A DNA stretch of 49,297 bases from an uncultured Pelagibacteraceae bacterium (GTDB taxonomy: Bacteria; Pseudomonadota; Alphaproteobacteria; Pelagibacterales; Pelagibacteraceae): contig CACNXU010000004.1 of the NCBI GenBank assembly GCA_902624585.1, positions 1 through 49,297 of the forward strand, read 5' to 3'. Position 1 is the stretch's first letter. Each line of letters opens with the position of its first letter. Made by a program: the position numbers and the translations under genes. This document shows positions 29,031-38,099 of this stretch, piece after piece. The notes beneath the pieces were generated by a model. It saw only the letters and a list, made by a program, of their open reading frames with translations, was not told the DNA's origin and made no database searches.

Positions 29031-31682
29031 ATGGAACATTTATTTTTAGCTTTACTTGTAATTATAATGATTGGAGCACTAGCTTCTGGTTTTCCAGTAG
29101 CTTTTGCATTACCTGGATCAGCAATAATTTCAATCGGGCTAGCTGCTTTTTTTGGTTATTTATTTGCAGGAGATAGTAGTGCTTATTTTGCTGTTGATGG
29201 TCCCAAAGAATGGTTAACCGCCGGTATTACAAACTTTAGGAGCAACTACTGGGATGTAGAAACTGATACTTTAATTGCAATTCCTTTATTTATTTTCATG
29301 GGGATCATGCTGCAAAAATCAAAAATTGCGGAAGATCTTTTAGTTACAATGGGGCAGTTGTTTGGACCTATCCCTGGAGGTTTAGGAATATCAGTAATTT
29401 TTGTTGGGGCGTTACTTGCAGCTACCACGGGTATTGTTGGTGCAACAGTAATAGCAATGGGATTAATATCACTACCCACAATGCTTAATAATAAATATGA
29501 TAAAAGTTTGGCAAGTGGAATTGTTTGTTCATCAGGAACTCTTGGGCAAATTATACCTCCTTCTATTGTATTAATTATCATAGCCGATCAATTAGCTAGC
29601 GCAGCAGACGTTGCAAATACTATGCGTCAGACTGATTACAAAATTTTAACTGGTGAATTTAATATGCCTGGAGAATTTAGAGTGGGTTCTACTTCTGCAG
29701 GAGATATGTTTTTGGGGGCATTATTACCTGGTTTAGTATTGGTTGGTTTGTATATGATTTATGTATTTATTTACGCAAGATTAAATCCTAAGGCAGCTCC
29801 TCCCGTTCCATTTAAAGGAAATTTTGACTCAAAATTTTGGATGAAGGTTTTAATAGTAATTATTCCTCCTCTTGCTTTAATATTTGCAGTTTTAGGATCT
29901 ATACTTTTAGGTATAGCAACCGTTAATCAAGCTGGATCTATTGGAGCAATAGGTGCAACTATGATGGCAGGTTATCGTTTACATAAAGGAAAAAAAGATG
30001 CTTATTATCCAATTATAATTGCAATTTTATCAGTCATTCCAATTTATATTTTATCTAAGAATTATAATTTAAATATTAAGGCTGTAGAAACTAGAGATCT
30101 TACAGCAATTTTTATAACAGGATTTTTTACAATTACTTTTTTAATTGGAATTATATGGAGTTTTTGGAGAGCGTACAAAATTGAGAATGTTTTAAGAGAG
30201 GTTGTTACAGAAACATGCGTAACGACTTCAATGGTTTTTATAATTTTATTGGGAGCTGCAATGTTAACCTCTGGATTTAGAGCGTTTGGAGGTGAAGAGT
30301 TAGTAAGAGATTTTCTTCAAGATCTACCAGGTGGATTTTGGACACAGTTTATCGTTGTAATGGCAGTGATTTTCTTACTAGGTTTCTTTCTTGATTTTAT
30401 TGAAATAGCTGTAGTTGTTGTTCCTATAATTGCTCCAATATTATTAGCTGAACCAGGAGCTAATGTGAGTGCAATTTGGCTTGGTGTAATGATTGGGGTG
30501 AATTTGCAAACCTCATTTTTAACACCACCATTTGGTTTTGCACTATTTTACTTAAAAGGTGTAGCTTCAAAACTTGTTACTACTTTAAATATCTGGAAAG
30601 GTGTAGTTCCATTCATTATTTTACAATTAATAGGTCTTGGAATTGTAGGTTTCTATCCATCATTAGTAAATTACCTGCCAGCAAGAACATATTTAACATC
30701 GAATGTTGCTCCACCACCGATGAATCCAAAGCTACAATATTGCTTACAAGAGTACAAATTTGCAATTTATAACACTGAAGAACAAAGAATTACTAATGCA
30801 ATAAAAGACATGCAGAAATTAACTCCCGCAAATCTTCCAATAGATAAACTAGATATTTTTGAAGAGCATTTTGATAATGCGCTTGGAACTTTTGCTATTG
30901 TTAAAAAACTTCAAAAAACGGAAGAAGAATATGAATTATTTACAAAAGATTATAGGGACTTACATTTCAATGTAAGAAAAATTGAGAAAAAAATTAGAAA
31001 AATAGATCAGAAAATTAAAAAAACTAAAGCGGAAATTAGAAATTTAGACGACGATAATTTATCAGCAAAAAATAAATTAGAATTAAAAATTGAAAATTAC
31101 GAGCTAGAAATTAATGAGCTTCAAAATAAAATTCCTGAAAGTTGGAAAGATAAAAATGGAGAATTTGAAGTATTACACAAAGCAAAAAACACTAGAACAA
31201 AAAGATATAGAAAAAATGTTGATGAAGCTTATGAAACTCTGGATCAAATAGTAATGTTTATAAATGATAATGAAAAATTAAAAGAACTTTCATCAGAAAT
31301 AAAAGAATTAAAATATTCCATAGATAATAAAAATTATGAAAACGCAATATCAATCATTGATAATCTTTTTGAAAAATTAGGAGAAATTTCTGGAACTGAA
31401 GAATTTGCAAATAAATTAGATGACCTAATATCTGTTATAGATAATGATGAGATAGATGAGCAAAAATTAATTGAAGTAAGTTCAGAAACTTTCAATCTTT
31501 TTAATTTAGAAGTTTCATGGAGAGATGATGCTAATAAGAATTTGATTCCTGAATTAACTAAATATAATGACGCTATCAAACATAATATTGGTCTAAGACT
31601 TCAAAACAGATTAACTAAAGAGCAAGCTAAATTTGTTGCAAGGTGTAACTCAGTTCATAGAGATATATCTTTAAACTTTTAA
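29031..31682 (+). CDS. dctM: TRAP transporter large permease DctM with internal insertion and about 320-aa coiled-coil C-terminal extension (system 3)
   Basis: SSGTLGQIIPPSIVLIIIADQL and LQTSFLTPPFGFALFYLKG (DctM), then a continuous charged helical C-terminus to the stop. Confidence 0.9.
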   Translation: MEHLFLALLVIIMIGALASGFPVAFALPGSAIISIGLAAFFGYLFAGDSSAYFAVDGPKEWLTAGITNFRSNYWDVETDTLIAIPLFIFMGIMLQKSKIAEDLLVTMGQLFGPIPGGLGISVIFVGALLAATTGIVGATVIAMGLISLPTMLNNKYDKSLASGIVCSSGTLGQIIPPSIVLIIIADQLASAADVANTMRQTDYKILTGEFNMPGEFRVGSTSAGDMFLGALLPGLVLVGLYMIYVFIYARLNPKAAPPVPFKGNFDSKFWMKVLIVIIPPLALIFAVLGSILLGIATVNQAGSIGAIGATMMAGYRLHKGKKDAYYPIIIAILSVIPIYILSKNYNLNIKAVETRDLTAIFITGFFTITFLIGIIWSFWRAYKIENVLREVVTETCVTTSMVFIILLGAAMLTSGFRAFGGEELVRDFLQDLPGGFWTQFIVVMAVIFLLGFFLDFIEIAVVVVPIIAPILLAEPGANVSAIWLGVMIGVNLQTSFLTPPFGFALFYLKGVASKLVTTLNIWKGVVPFIILQLIGLGIVGFYPSLVNYLPARTYLTSNVAPPPMNPKLQYCLQEYKFAIYNTEEQRITNAIKDMQKLTPANLPIDKLDIFEEHFDNALGTFAIVKKLQKTEEEYELFTKDYRDLHFNVRKIEKKIRKIDQKIKKTKAEIRNLDDDNLSAKNKLELKIENYELEINELQNKIPESWKDKNGEFEVLHKAKNTRTKRYRKNVDEAYETLDQIVMFINDNEKLKELSSEIKELKYSIDNKNYENAISIIDNLFEKLGEISGTEEFANKLDDLISVIDNDEIDEQKLIEVSSETFNLFNLEVSWRDDANKNLIPELTKYNDAIKHNIGLRLQNRLTKEQAKFVARCNSVHRDISLNF

Positions 31683-31685
31683 TTA

Positions 31686-32924
31686 ATGGAAAATTATATT
31701 TTACCAAAAAAACAGGCTATTGTTGTTTTTTTTGTATTTGCATTTGGTTATTTTTTATCATGTTTGTTGCGTGCAATTACTGCAACACTTTCCCCCGTAT
31801 TAACTTCAGAATTTAATTTGTTAGCAGCTGATTTAGGATTATTAGCTGGGGGTTATTTTTTGGGTTTTGCTTGTATGCAAATACCACTTGGATATTTGTT
31901 AGATAAATATGGACCAAAAAAAATTGTCTCTTCTTTTTTATTAATTGCATTATTTGGAACAGGATCATTTGCTTTAGCTGAAAGTTTTTCTGGATTGTTA
32001 GTTTCGCGAATTCTAATCGGCGTAGGTGTTAGTGCTTGTTTAATGGCTCCATTAACTGGTTACAGAATATGGTATGCAGAAAATCAACAACAAAGAGCAA
32101 ACTCATGGATGCTAATGATTGCGTCATTAGGTTTTTTGTCATCCACATTGCCTGTACAACTTTTATTGCCTAGTTTCGGGTGGAGGTGGATATTTGGTGG
32201 TATCGCTATCTTAATTTTAATTAGTATTTTTTTAATGTTAGTTTTCATTCCAAAATGGAATTTAACTAAAAATAAAGAGTCAGAAGAGCCAAGTAATACT
32301 GGAACTTTATCAGAAGTTTGGAAAAATAGATTTTTTGTAAGTGTAATTCCAATGGGTTTATTTAATTATGGGGGCTTAATGGCTATACAAACTTTATGGG
32401 CAGGCCCATGGATGACTAGAGTTGCTGGTTATACACCGCTTCAGAGTGCTACAGGATTATTTTGGATCAATGTAACTATGTTGGTATCCTTTTTCTTGTG
32501 GGGTTATTTTTTACCGAAAATTTCAGGTATAGGTTTTACTGCAAAAAGAATACTTAAATTAGGTTTACCAATTAGTTTTTCTGTAATGTTTGTGATTATA
32601 TTACTAGGCCCAAAAGCTGGTGCATTCTACATAACTTTATTTATTTTAAGTTCAATTTTTTTATCAGTTACACAGCCAGCTGTGGGCCTTTCTTTTTCAG
32701 GTTATTCTGCTGGTAAAGCACTAACTTCATTTAATTTATTAATATTTGCAGGAACATTCATAATGCAATGGCTAATGGGCCTAGTGATAGATATCGTTAA
32801 AGGCATGGGTCACACAGAAATATTTGCTTTTAAATCAGCTTTTTCAGTTTTCTTAATATTAAGTATTATTTCTTATATATTTTTTTTAATATTAAATAGA
32901 AAAAAATATGAAAATAAAACGTAG
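31686..32924 (+). CDS. MFS transporter
   Basis: About 12 TM; GYLLDKYGPKKIV loop 2-3 motif. Confidence 0.9.
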   Translation: MENYILPKKQAIVVFFVFAFGYFLSCLLRAITATLSPVLTSEFNLLAADLGLLAGGYFLGFACMQIPLGYLLDKYGPKKIVSSFLLIALFGTGSFALAESFSGLLVSRILIGVGVSACLMAPLTGYRIWYAENQQQRANSWMLMIASLGFLSSTLPVQLLLPSFGWRWIFGGIAILILISIFLMLVFIPKWNLTKNKESEEPSNTGTLSEVWKNRFFVSVIPMGLFNYGGLMAIQTLWAGPWMTRVAGYTPLQSATGLFWINVTMLVSFFLWGYFLPKISGIGFTAKRILKLGLPISFSVMFVIILLGPKAGAFYITLFILSSIFLSVTQPAVGLSFSGYSAGKALTSFNLLIFAGTFIMQWLMGLVIDIVKGMGHTEIFAFKSAFSVFLILSIISYIFFLILNRKKYENKT

Positions 32925-33726
32925 GAATTTTTTTTTGGAACTATTCATTGGTATCGTTGCTATTTACTTGATTGTTTTAATTTTCTTATTCTTTTTTCAA
33001 AGAAATTTAATGTATCATCCTGATGAGAATAATTATTCCGGAGATAATTTAGAAGTTAACATTGAAAAAGTTACTATCAAAACGACTGATAATATTAATC
33101 TATTAGGCTGGTTTCATAACAAAGATTTAAAAAATTATAAAACAATAGTTTATTTTCATGGAAACGCAGGGACACTTGAAAACAGAATCCACAAATTAAA
33201 TCATTTTAAAGGTATGGATGTTAATTTTTTAATAATTGCGTGGAGAGGGTTTAGTGGTAATAAAGGAAAACCAAGTGAGGAGGGTCTTTATACAGATGGT
33301 GCCAGTGCAATAAACTGGCTTAAAGAAAAAGGTCTAAAAGAAGAAGATATAATTATTTATGGAGAGTCATTAGGAACTGGAATTGCTACTGAAATTACTC
33401 AGAATAAAAATTTTGCAGGATTAATTTTAGAAACACCCTTCACATCAATGATAGAAGCTGCGAAAAATTTTTATCCATATATTCCAGTGGGTTTAATTTT
33501 AAAAGATAAGTATGAAAATAATGAAAAAATTAAAAATATTAATATTCCAGTATTAGTAATGCATGGTGAGGCTGACCAAATAGTTCCATTTTGGATGGGT
33601 AAAAAAATTTTTAATTTAGCAAGAGAACCCAAATATTCATATTTTACAAAATATGACGATCATATGATGGAATATGATGATAAACTTGTATTAGCTCTTG
33701 AATCGTTCGTTGATAGTTTAAATTAA
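32908..33726 (+). CDS. Alpha/beta hydrolase (BEM46/ABHD13-like), membrane anchored
   Basis: N-terminal TM; YFHGNAGTLENR, YGESLGTG nucleophile elbow, VMHGEADQIVPF. Confidence 0.88.
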   Translation: MKIKRRNFFLELFIGIVAIYLIVLIFLFFFQRNLMYHPDENNYSGDNLEVNIEKVTIKTTDNINLLGWFHNKDLKNYKTIVYFHGNAGTLENRIHKLNHFKGMDVNFLIIAWRGFSGNKGKPSEEGLYTDGASAINWLKEKGLKEEDIIIYGESLGTGIATEITQNKNFAGLILETPFTSMIEAAKNFYPYIPVGLILKDKYENNEKIKNINIPVLVMHGEADQIVPFWMGKKIFNLAREPKYSYFTKYDDHMMEYDDKLVLALESFVDSLN

Positions 33727-33774
33727 GCCATAATCTTAACAAAGATAATTCAAATTTTTTTTTTAAGCTAATTT

Positions 33775-34338
33775 ATGAAAATTTTTTTCTTATTTTTTAT
33801 TGTCCTTTTTTCTTTAAATAATTTATCAAATGCCAAAGAAAATTTAGCATCTGTAGACAGTCTTTTTCATATTGATCAAATGAATTCGCACGATGAAAAT
33901 TTTGCATTATATTTTAAAACCCGTGAAAAAGCTGTGTTAGCTCGAGGAGAAAATTCAAATTATATTAATGATTTTCCAAAAGATCTTTATATTTATAACT
34001 ACAAAACAAAAGAGTCTTTTCCATTAATTTCTTATGAATGGTTTCCTAAGACGGCAAAATATTTTTTGCAAGAGTATGATTTTCCGGTTTTCCCAGATGA
34101 TTTTGCATATTATCTTTTAAAAGATAACAAAACTCTGGTGATGATTAGTGCTGTAAAAAGTTTAAAAGCTAATTTTAAATTTGATATTGTTGAAAAAAAG
34201 TTAGAGCTTTATCCTATAAATGGAAAATTTGATTTTATTATTTCTTCGATAGCTAAAAATTGTGGACATTATGAATTTAAAGAACACTACAAATGTAGTT
34301 TTTATAAACCTTTAATTTCCAGTACCTTGATTAATTAA
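33775..34338 (+). CDS. Secreted hypothetical protein
   Basis: 187-aa ORF with signal peptide (MKIFFLFFIVLFSLNNLSNAKE); convergently overlaps the ftsY 3' end by 8 bp. Confidence 0.7.
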   Translation: MKIFFLFFIVLFSLNNLSNAKENLASVDSLFHIDQMNSHDENFALYFKTREKAVLARGENSNYINDFPKDLYIYNYKTKESFPLISYEWFPKTAKYFLQEYDFPVFPDDFAYYLLKDNKTLVMISAVKSLKANFKFDIVEKKLELYPINGKFDFIISSIAKNCGHYEFKEHYKCSFYKPLISSTLIN

Positions 34339-35248
34339 TTTGAGTAAATGCCTCTGCGAATTTTTCGGCCTCAAAAATTTGTAAATCATCTTCCTTTTCA
34401 CCTAATCCAAGTGCAATAATTGGTAGTTTATATTTTTTAGCAACAGCTAAAAGAATACCTCCTTTTGCTGTGCCATCTAATTTTGTCATAATAAGACCAG
34501 TTATTGGAATAATTTTATTAAATTCTTCAACTTGATTAATTACATTTTGACCAGAAGTTGCATCCAAAACTAAAATAACATCATGAGGAGCATCAGGATC
34601 AATTTTTTTAGTAACGTTTGCAATTTTTTTATATTCTTCCATTAAATTTTTTTTATTTTGTAGTCTTCCAGCTGTATCAATTAAAACTTGGTTAAAATTA
34701 TTGTTTAATGCTTCTTCAATAGCCTTGTAAGCGACAGATGCAGGATCAGAGCCTTGAGATGATTTTGTAATTTTAACATCAACTTTGTTTGCCCAATTTT
34801 CTAGTTGTTCTATAGCTGCTGCTCTAAAAGTATCAGATGCAGCTAGCATTACTTTGTTTCCATTAACTTTTAGTATTTTGCTTATTTTTCCAATAGTAGT
34901 TGTCTTCCCAACACCATTGACACCTGAAATTAATGTTGCATTTAATTTTTCTTTTTTTTTGAAGAATTCAATATTTTCCAAAGGTTTCATAATTGAAATA
35001 ATATAATTTTTTAAAATATTATTTATTTCGTCAGTTAAATCTTTATTGGGATCAATTTTTGTTTGAGAAATTATTTCTCTTATTTCTGAAGCCGAAACAA
35101 TACCAACATCTGATTGAATTAAGTAATCTTCGATTTTGTCTAATGTTTTGTCATCAATCTCTTTTTTTACAACTATATCTCTTAAACCTGTTGTAAAAGC
35201 TGAGGCACTTTTTTTAAAACCTGATTTAAATTTTTCGAAAATTCCCAT
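34331..35248 (-). CDS. ftsY: Signal recognition particle receptor FtsY
   Basis: GVNGVGKTTTIGKI, AASDTFRAAAIEQLE, DTAGRLQNKKNLMEE, TKLDGTAKGG. Confidence 0.96.
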   Translation of the reverse strand: MGIFEKFKSGFKKSASAFTTGLRDIVVKKEIDDKTLDKIEDYLIQSDVGIVSASEIREIISQTKIDPNKDLTDEINNILKNYIISIMKPLENIEFFKKKEKLNATLISGVNGVGKTTTIGKISKILKVNGNKVMLAASDTFRAAAIEQLENWANKVDVKITKSSQGSDPASVAYKAIEEALNNNFNQVLIDTAGRLQNKKNLMEEYKKIANVTKKIDPDAPHDVILVLDATSGQNVINQVEEFNKIIPITGLIMTKLDGTAKGGILLAVAKKYKLPIIALGLGEKEDDLQIFEAEKFAEAFTQIN

Positions 35249-36072
35249 TAAATATTAAAATTTATCTCCTTAATATCTGAAACTGGTCCTTTCATATGAA
35301 TACTATTGTTTTCATCAATTGAAATTGTCAATCTACCTGTAGAAAATTCAATATCAACTTTATCATTTACCAGTCCGTTTTGTTTTGCAGCAAAAGCTGT
35401 TGCGCAAGCTGCAGTTCCACAAGCTTTGGTAAGTCCAGCTCCTCTTTCCCATACTCTAACTTTTATCAATTCTTTGTTAACAACAGTTGCTAAAGTAACA
35501 TTACATTTTTCTGGAAATAGAGAGTGGGTTTCAATTGTTGGTCCAATTTTTTCAATTTCAAAATTTTCGTTATTATCAACAAAAAAAACAACATGTGGAT
35601 TTCCAACATTTACAGCAGTCCCGCCAGAAAATTCGTGATTATTTTTGTCGTTAATTTTAATTCCTAAATTATTCGTATTTAATTCTTTGGACAATGGAAT
35701 CTCATCCCATTTTGTTTTTGCAACACCTATTTCTGTAGAAACCATTTTTTCTCCAACAATATTTGATTTTAATTTGCCAGATAAAGTTGTTAAGACAATT
35801 TCTTTTTTGTTATTTTCTTTGCCTAATAAATCAGCAATACATCGTGTACCATTTCCACACGCACCAGACATTCCTCCATCTGAATTATAAAATTCTACTG
35901 AAGCATCTGAAATGTCATTTTTTTTAATCAATATTAGTTGGTCACAACCAATAAATTTTCTGTCACAAATCTTTACAATTTGCTCTTTTGTCAAATTTGT
36001 AATTGTTTGCCTATTATCTATGATGACAAAATCATTACCTAAACCGTCCATTTTAAAAGCTTTAATATTCAT
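35248..36072 (-). CDS. dapF: Diaminopimelate epimerase
   Basis: MDGLGNDFVIID, SGACGNGTRC, GNPHVVFF, ERGAGLTKACGTAACA. Confidence 0.96.
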   Translation of the reverse strand: MNIKAFKMDGLGNDFVIIDNRQTITNLTKEQIVKICDRKFIGCDQLILIKKNDISDASVEFYNSDGGMSGACGNGTRCIADLLGKENNKKEIVLTTLSGKLKSNIVGEKMVSTEIGVAKTKWDEIPLSKELNTNNLGIKINDKNNHEFSGGTAVNVGNPHVVFFVDNNENFEIEKIGPTIETHSLFPEKCNVTLATVVNKELIKVRVWERGAGLTKACGTAACATAFAAKQNGLVNDKVDIEFSTGRLTISIDENNSIHMKGPVSDIKEINFNI

Positions 36073-36130
36073 ATATAGATATTTAACTTATTTATTGACT
36101 TTTTGAACCTCTATTATAGGTTGTTGCCGT

Positions 36131-36230
36131 TTCCGCAAAAACATTAACTTTGCGGTGTCTTTGGAAACAAAGAGATCGACACTAGTCAGCGAGGGTTCGC
36201 CCACTAGTGCGTTACTGCTATGCGTAATAG
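36131..36230 (+). promoter_or_regulatory. Structured RNA leader upstream of ffh (multi-hairpin, probable cis-regulatory element)
   Basis: CCGCAAA/TTTGCGG (36133-36155); TCTTTG-GAAA-CAAAGA (36158-36173); CACTAGT..GGG-TTCG-CCC-ACTAGTG (36180-36209); GTTAC..GTAAT (36211-36228). Confidence 0.8.
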
Positions 36231-36232
36231 AT

Positions 36233-37591
36233 ATGTTTGAAAATTTAACAAATAAATTTGAAGAAATTTTTTCTTCTCTTAAAAAAGTACCTTCACTTGA
36301 TGAAGCTCAAGTAGATGAAGGTTTAAGAGGTATTAGGCAAGCCTTACTTGAAGCAGATGTCTCTTTGGATGTTGCAAAAGATTTTATTGAAAAAGTTAAG
36401 CCAAAAGCATTAGGCCAAGAGATAATAAGGTCTACCTCCCCTGGAGATATGGTTGTTAAAATTGTTTATGATCAGCTTGTAGACTTATTAGGTGCAACAA
36501 ATAATGAGATAAACTTAAACGCAGTACCGCCTGTGCCAATGATGTTAGTTGGGTTACAAGGTTCTGGAAAAACAACAACAACAGCAAAATTAGCAAAATT
36601 TTTAGAAAATAATAAAAAGAAAAAAGTAATGATGGTCAGTCTGGATATTTACAGACCAGCTGCACAAGAGCAACTTAGATCTTTAGGAGAACAAAATAAT
36701 ATTTTAACTTTACCTATTATAGAAGGTCAGCAACCTGCCGATATTTGTAGAAGAGCAATAAGTGCCGCTAATTTAAATGGAGCTGAAATAATTTTATTTG
36801 ATACTGCTGGTAGAACTCAAATCGATTTACAAATGATGAGTGAGATTAAGCAAATTGAAGCTGTCATTAATCCAACAGAAACTTTCTTAGTTGCAGACTC
36901 TTTAACAGGTCAAGTTGCAGCCTCGGTGGCAAAAGAATTTAAAAATACAGTTAATTTATCTGGTATTATTTTAACTAGGGCTGATGGTGACGCAAGAGGT
37001 GGAGCCGCAGTGAGTATGAAATATGTTTCAAACGTTCCAATTAAATTTTTAGGAATAGGGGAAAAAATAGATAATCTTGAAGTATTCCATCCAGATAGAA
37101 TTGCAAACAGAATACTTGGTATGGGGGATATCGTATCCCTTGTAGAAAAGGCGGCTCAAGATTTAGGTGAGGAGAATATTAAAAAAGCTGAAGAAAATTT
37201 AAAAAAGGGTCAATTTTCAATGGAAGATTATTTATCTCAATTAAGACAAATGAAAAAAATGGGTGGCATTGAGGGAATTATGTCTTTTATGCCAGGAGTT
37301 TCTAAAATTAAATCTCAAATGGATTCAGCAGGAATTGATGAGAGTATAATTACTAAAAATGAAGCTATTATTTTATCAATGACAAAAAAAGAAAGAGAGA
37401 ACCCAAAAATAATTGATGGTTCTAGAAAAAAAAGAATTGCTAATGGCTCTGGCACAGATCCGGCCACTATCAATAAATTGCTTAAGCAATTTAAAATGAT
37501 GTCTGAAATGATGAAAAAGATGTCAAAAGGAAATCTGAAAGGTATGTCTGATAAAGGTATACCGCCAGAGCTATTTAACCAATTAAAGTAA
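36233..37591 (+). CDS. ffh: Signal recognition particle protein Ffh
   Basis: [24 protein letters not shown], methionine-rich M domain ([16 protein letters not shown]); ATG at 36233 ([13 protein letters not shown]) preferred over GTG 36155. Confidence 0.96.
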   Translation: MFENLTNKFEEIFSSLKKVPSLDEAQVDEGLRGIRQALLEADVSLDVAKDFIEKVKPKALGQEIIRSTSPGDMVVKIVYDQLVDLLGATNNEINLNAVPPVPMMLVGLQGSGKTTTTAKLAKFLENNKKKKVMMVSLDIYRPAAQEQLRSLGEQNNILTLPIIEGQQPADICRRAISAANLNGAEIILFDTAGRTQIDLQMMSEIKQIEAVINPTETFLVADSLTGQVAASVAKEFKNTVNLSGIILTRADGDARGGAAVSMKYVSNVPIKFLGIGEKIDNLEVFHPDRIANRILGMGDIVSLVEKAAQDLGEENIKKAEENLKKGQFSMEDYLSQLRQMKKMGGIEGIMSFMPGVSKIKSQMDSAGIDESIITKNEAIILSMTKKERENPKIIDGSRKKRIANGSGTDPATINKLLKQFKMMSEMMKKMSKGNLKGMSDKGIPPELFNQLK

Positions 37592-37605
37592 AAAAAGGAG
37601 AAGAA

Positions 37606-38085
37606 ATGTTAAAATTAAGATTATCAAGAGGTGGAACAAAAAAACGTCCTGTTTATAAGGTTGTTGTTGCCGACAGTCGTTTTGCAAGAGATGGACGATT
37701 TATAGAAAAGGTTGGTTTCTTTAATCCACTATTACCTAAAGAAAAAAAAGAAAGAGTGGGCCTAGAAGCCGAGAGAATTAAATATTGGCTTGGTCAAGGA
37801 GCTCAGCCAACAACTAGAGTAGCAAGAATTTTAGGTGAGAACGAACTAATGCCTATGCCTGCAAATGGAAATAATCCAAATAAAGCAGTGCCAAAAAAAG
37901 AGAGAAATAAAAAAGAGGAGGATAATAAAGAAGCTCCTAAGGAAGAAGCTCCAAAAGCAGAAGCAGCTCCAGCAGCAGAGGCTCCTAAGGAAGAAGCTCC
38001 AAAAGCAGAAGCAGCTCCAGCAGCAGAAGCTCCTAAGGAAGAAGCTCCGAAAGCAGAGGCAGCTCCAGCAGAGGAAAAAAAATAA
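37606..38085 (+). CDS. rpsP: 30S ribosomal protein S16 with long low-complexity C-terminal tail
   Basis: [34 protein letters not shown] before ATG. Confidence 0.96.
   Translation: MLKLRLSRGGTKKRPVYKVVVADSRFARDGRFIEKVGFFNPLLPKEKKERVGLEAERIKYWLGQGAQPTTRVARILGENELMPMPANGNNPNKAVPKKERNKKEEDNKEAPKEEAPKAEAAPAAEAPKEEAPKAEAAPAAEAPKEEAPKAEAAPAEEKK
37933..38076 (+). repeat. Three tandem 48-bp in-frame repeats in rpsP tail
   Basis: gctcctaaggaagaagctccaaaagcagaagcagctccagcagcaga[g/a] x2 plus a diverged third copy, encoding [16 protein letters not shown] units. Confidence 0.95.
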
Positions 38086-38099
38086 TTTAAAGTTTATTT

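Noticed and set aside
30476-30772. 98-aa ORF inside dctM
   Set aside because: Out-of-frame within a clear DctM coding region.
35306-36106. Plus-strand ORFs opposite dapF
   Set aside because: Antisense shadows of dapF (recognised by MDGLGNDFVIID and SGACGNGTRC on the minus strand).
36155-36232. N-terminal extension of Ffh (MSLETKRSTLVSEGSPTSALLLCVID) from the GTG-start ORF
   Set aside because: It is read through the hairpin leader; Ffh begins naturally at [13 protein letters not shown] (36233).
36120-36232. 4.5S RNA (ffs) or tRNA in the dapF-ffh gap
   Set aside because: No GGAAGCAGCC-like SRP core and no cloverleaf with acceptor/anticodon arms; GGGTTCGCCC only superficially resembles a T-loop.
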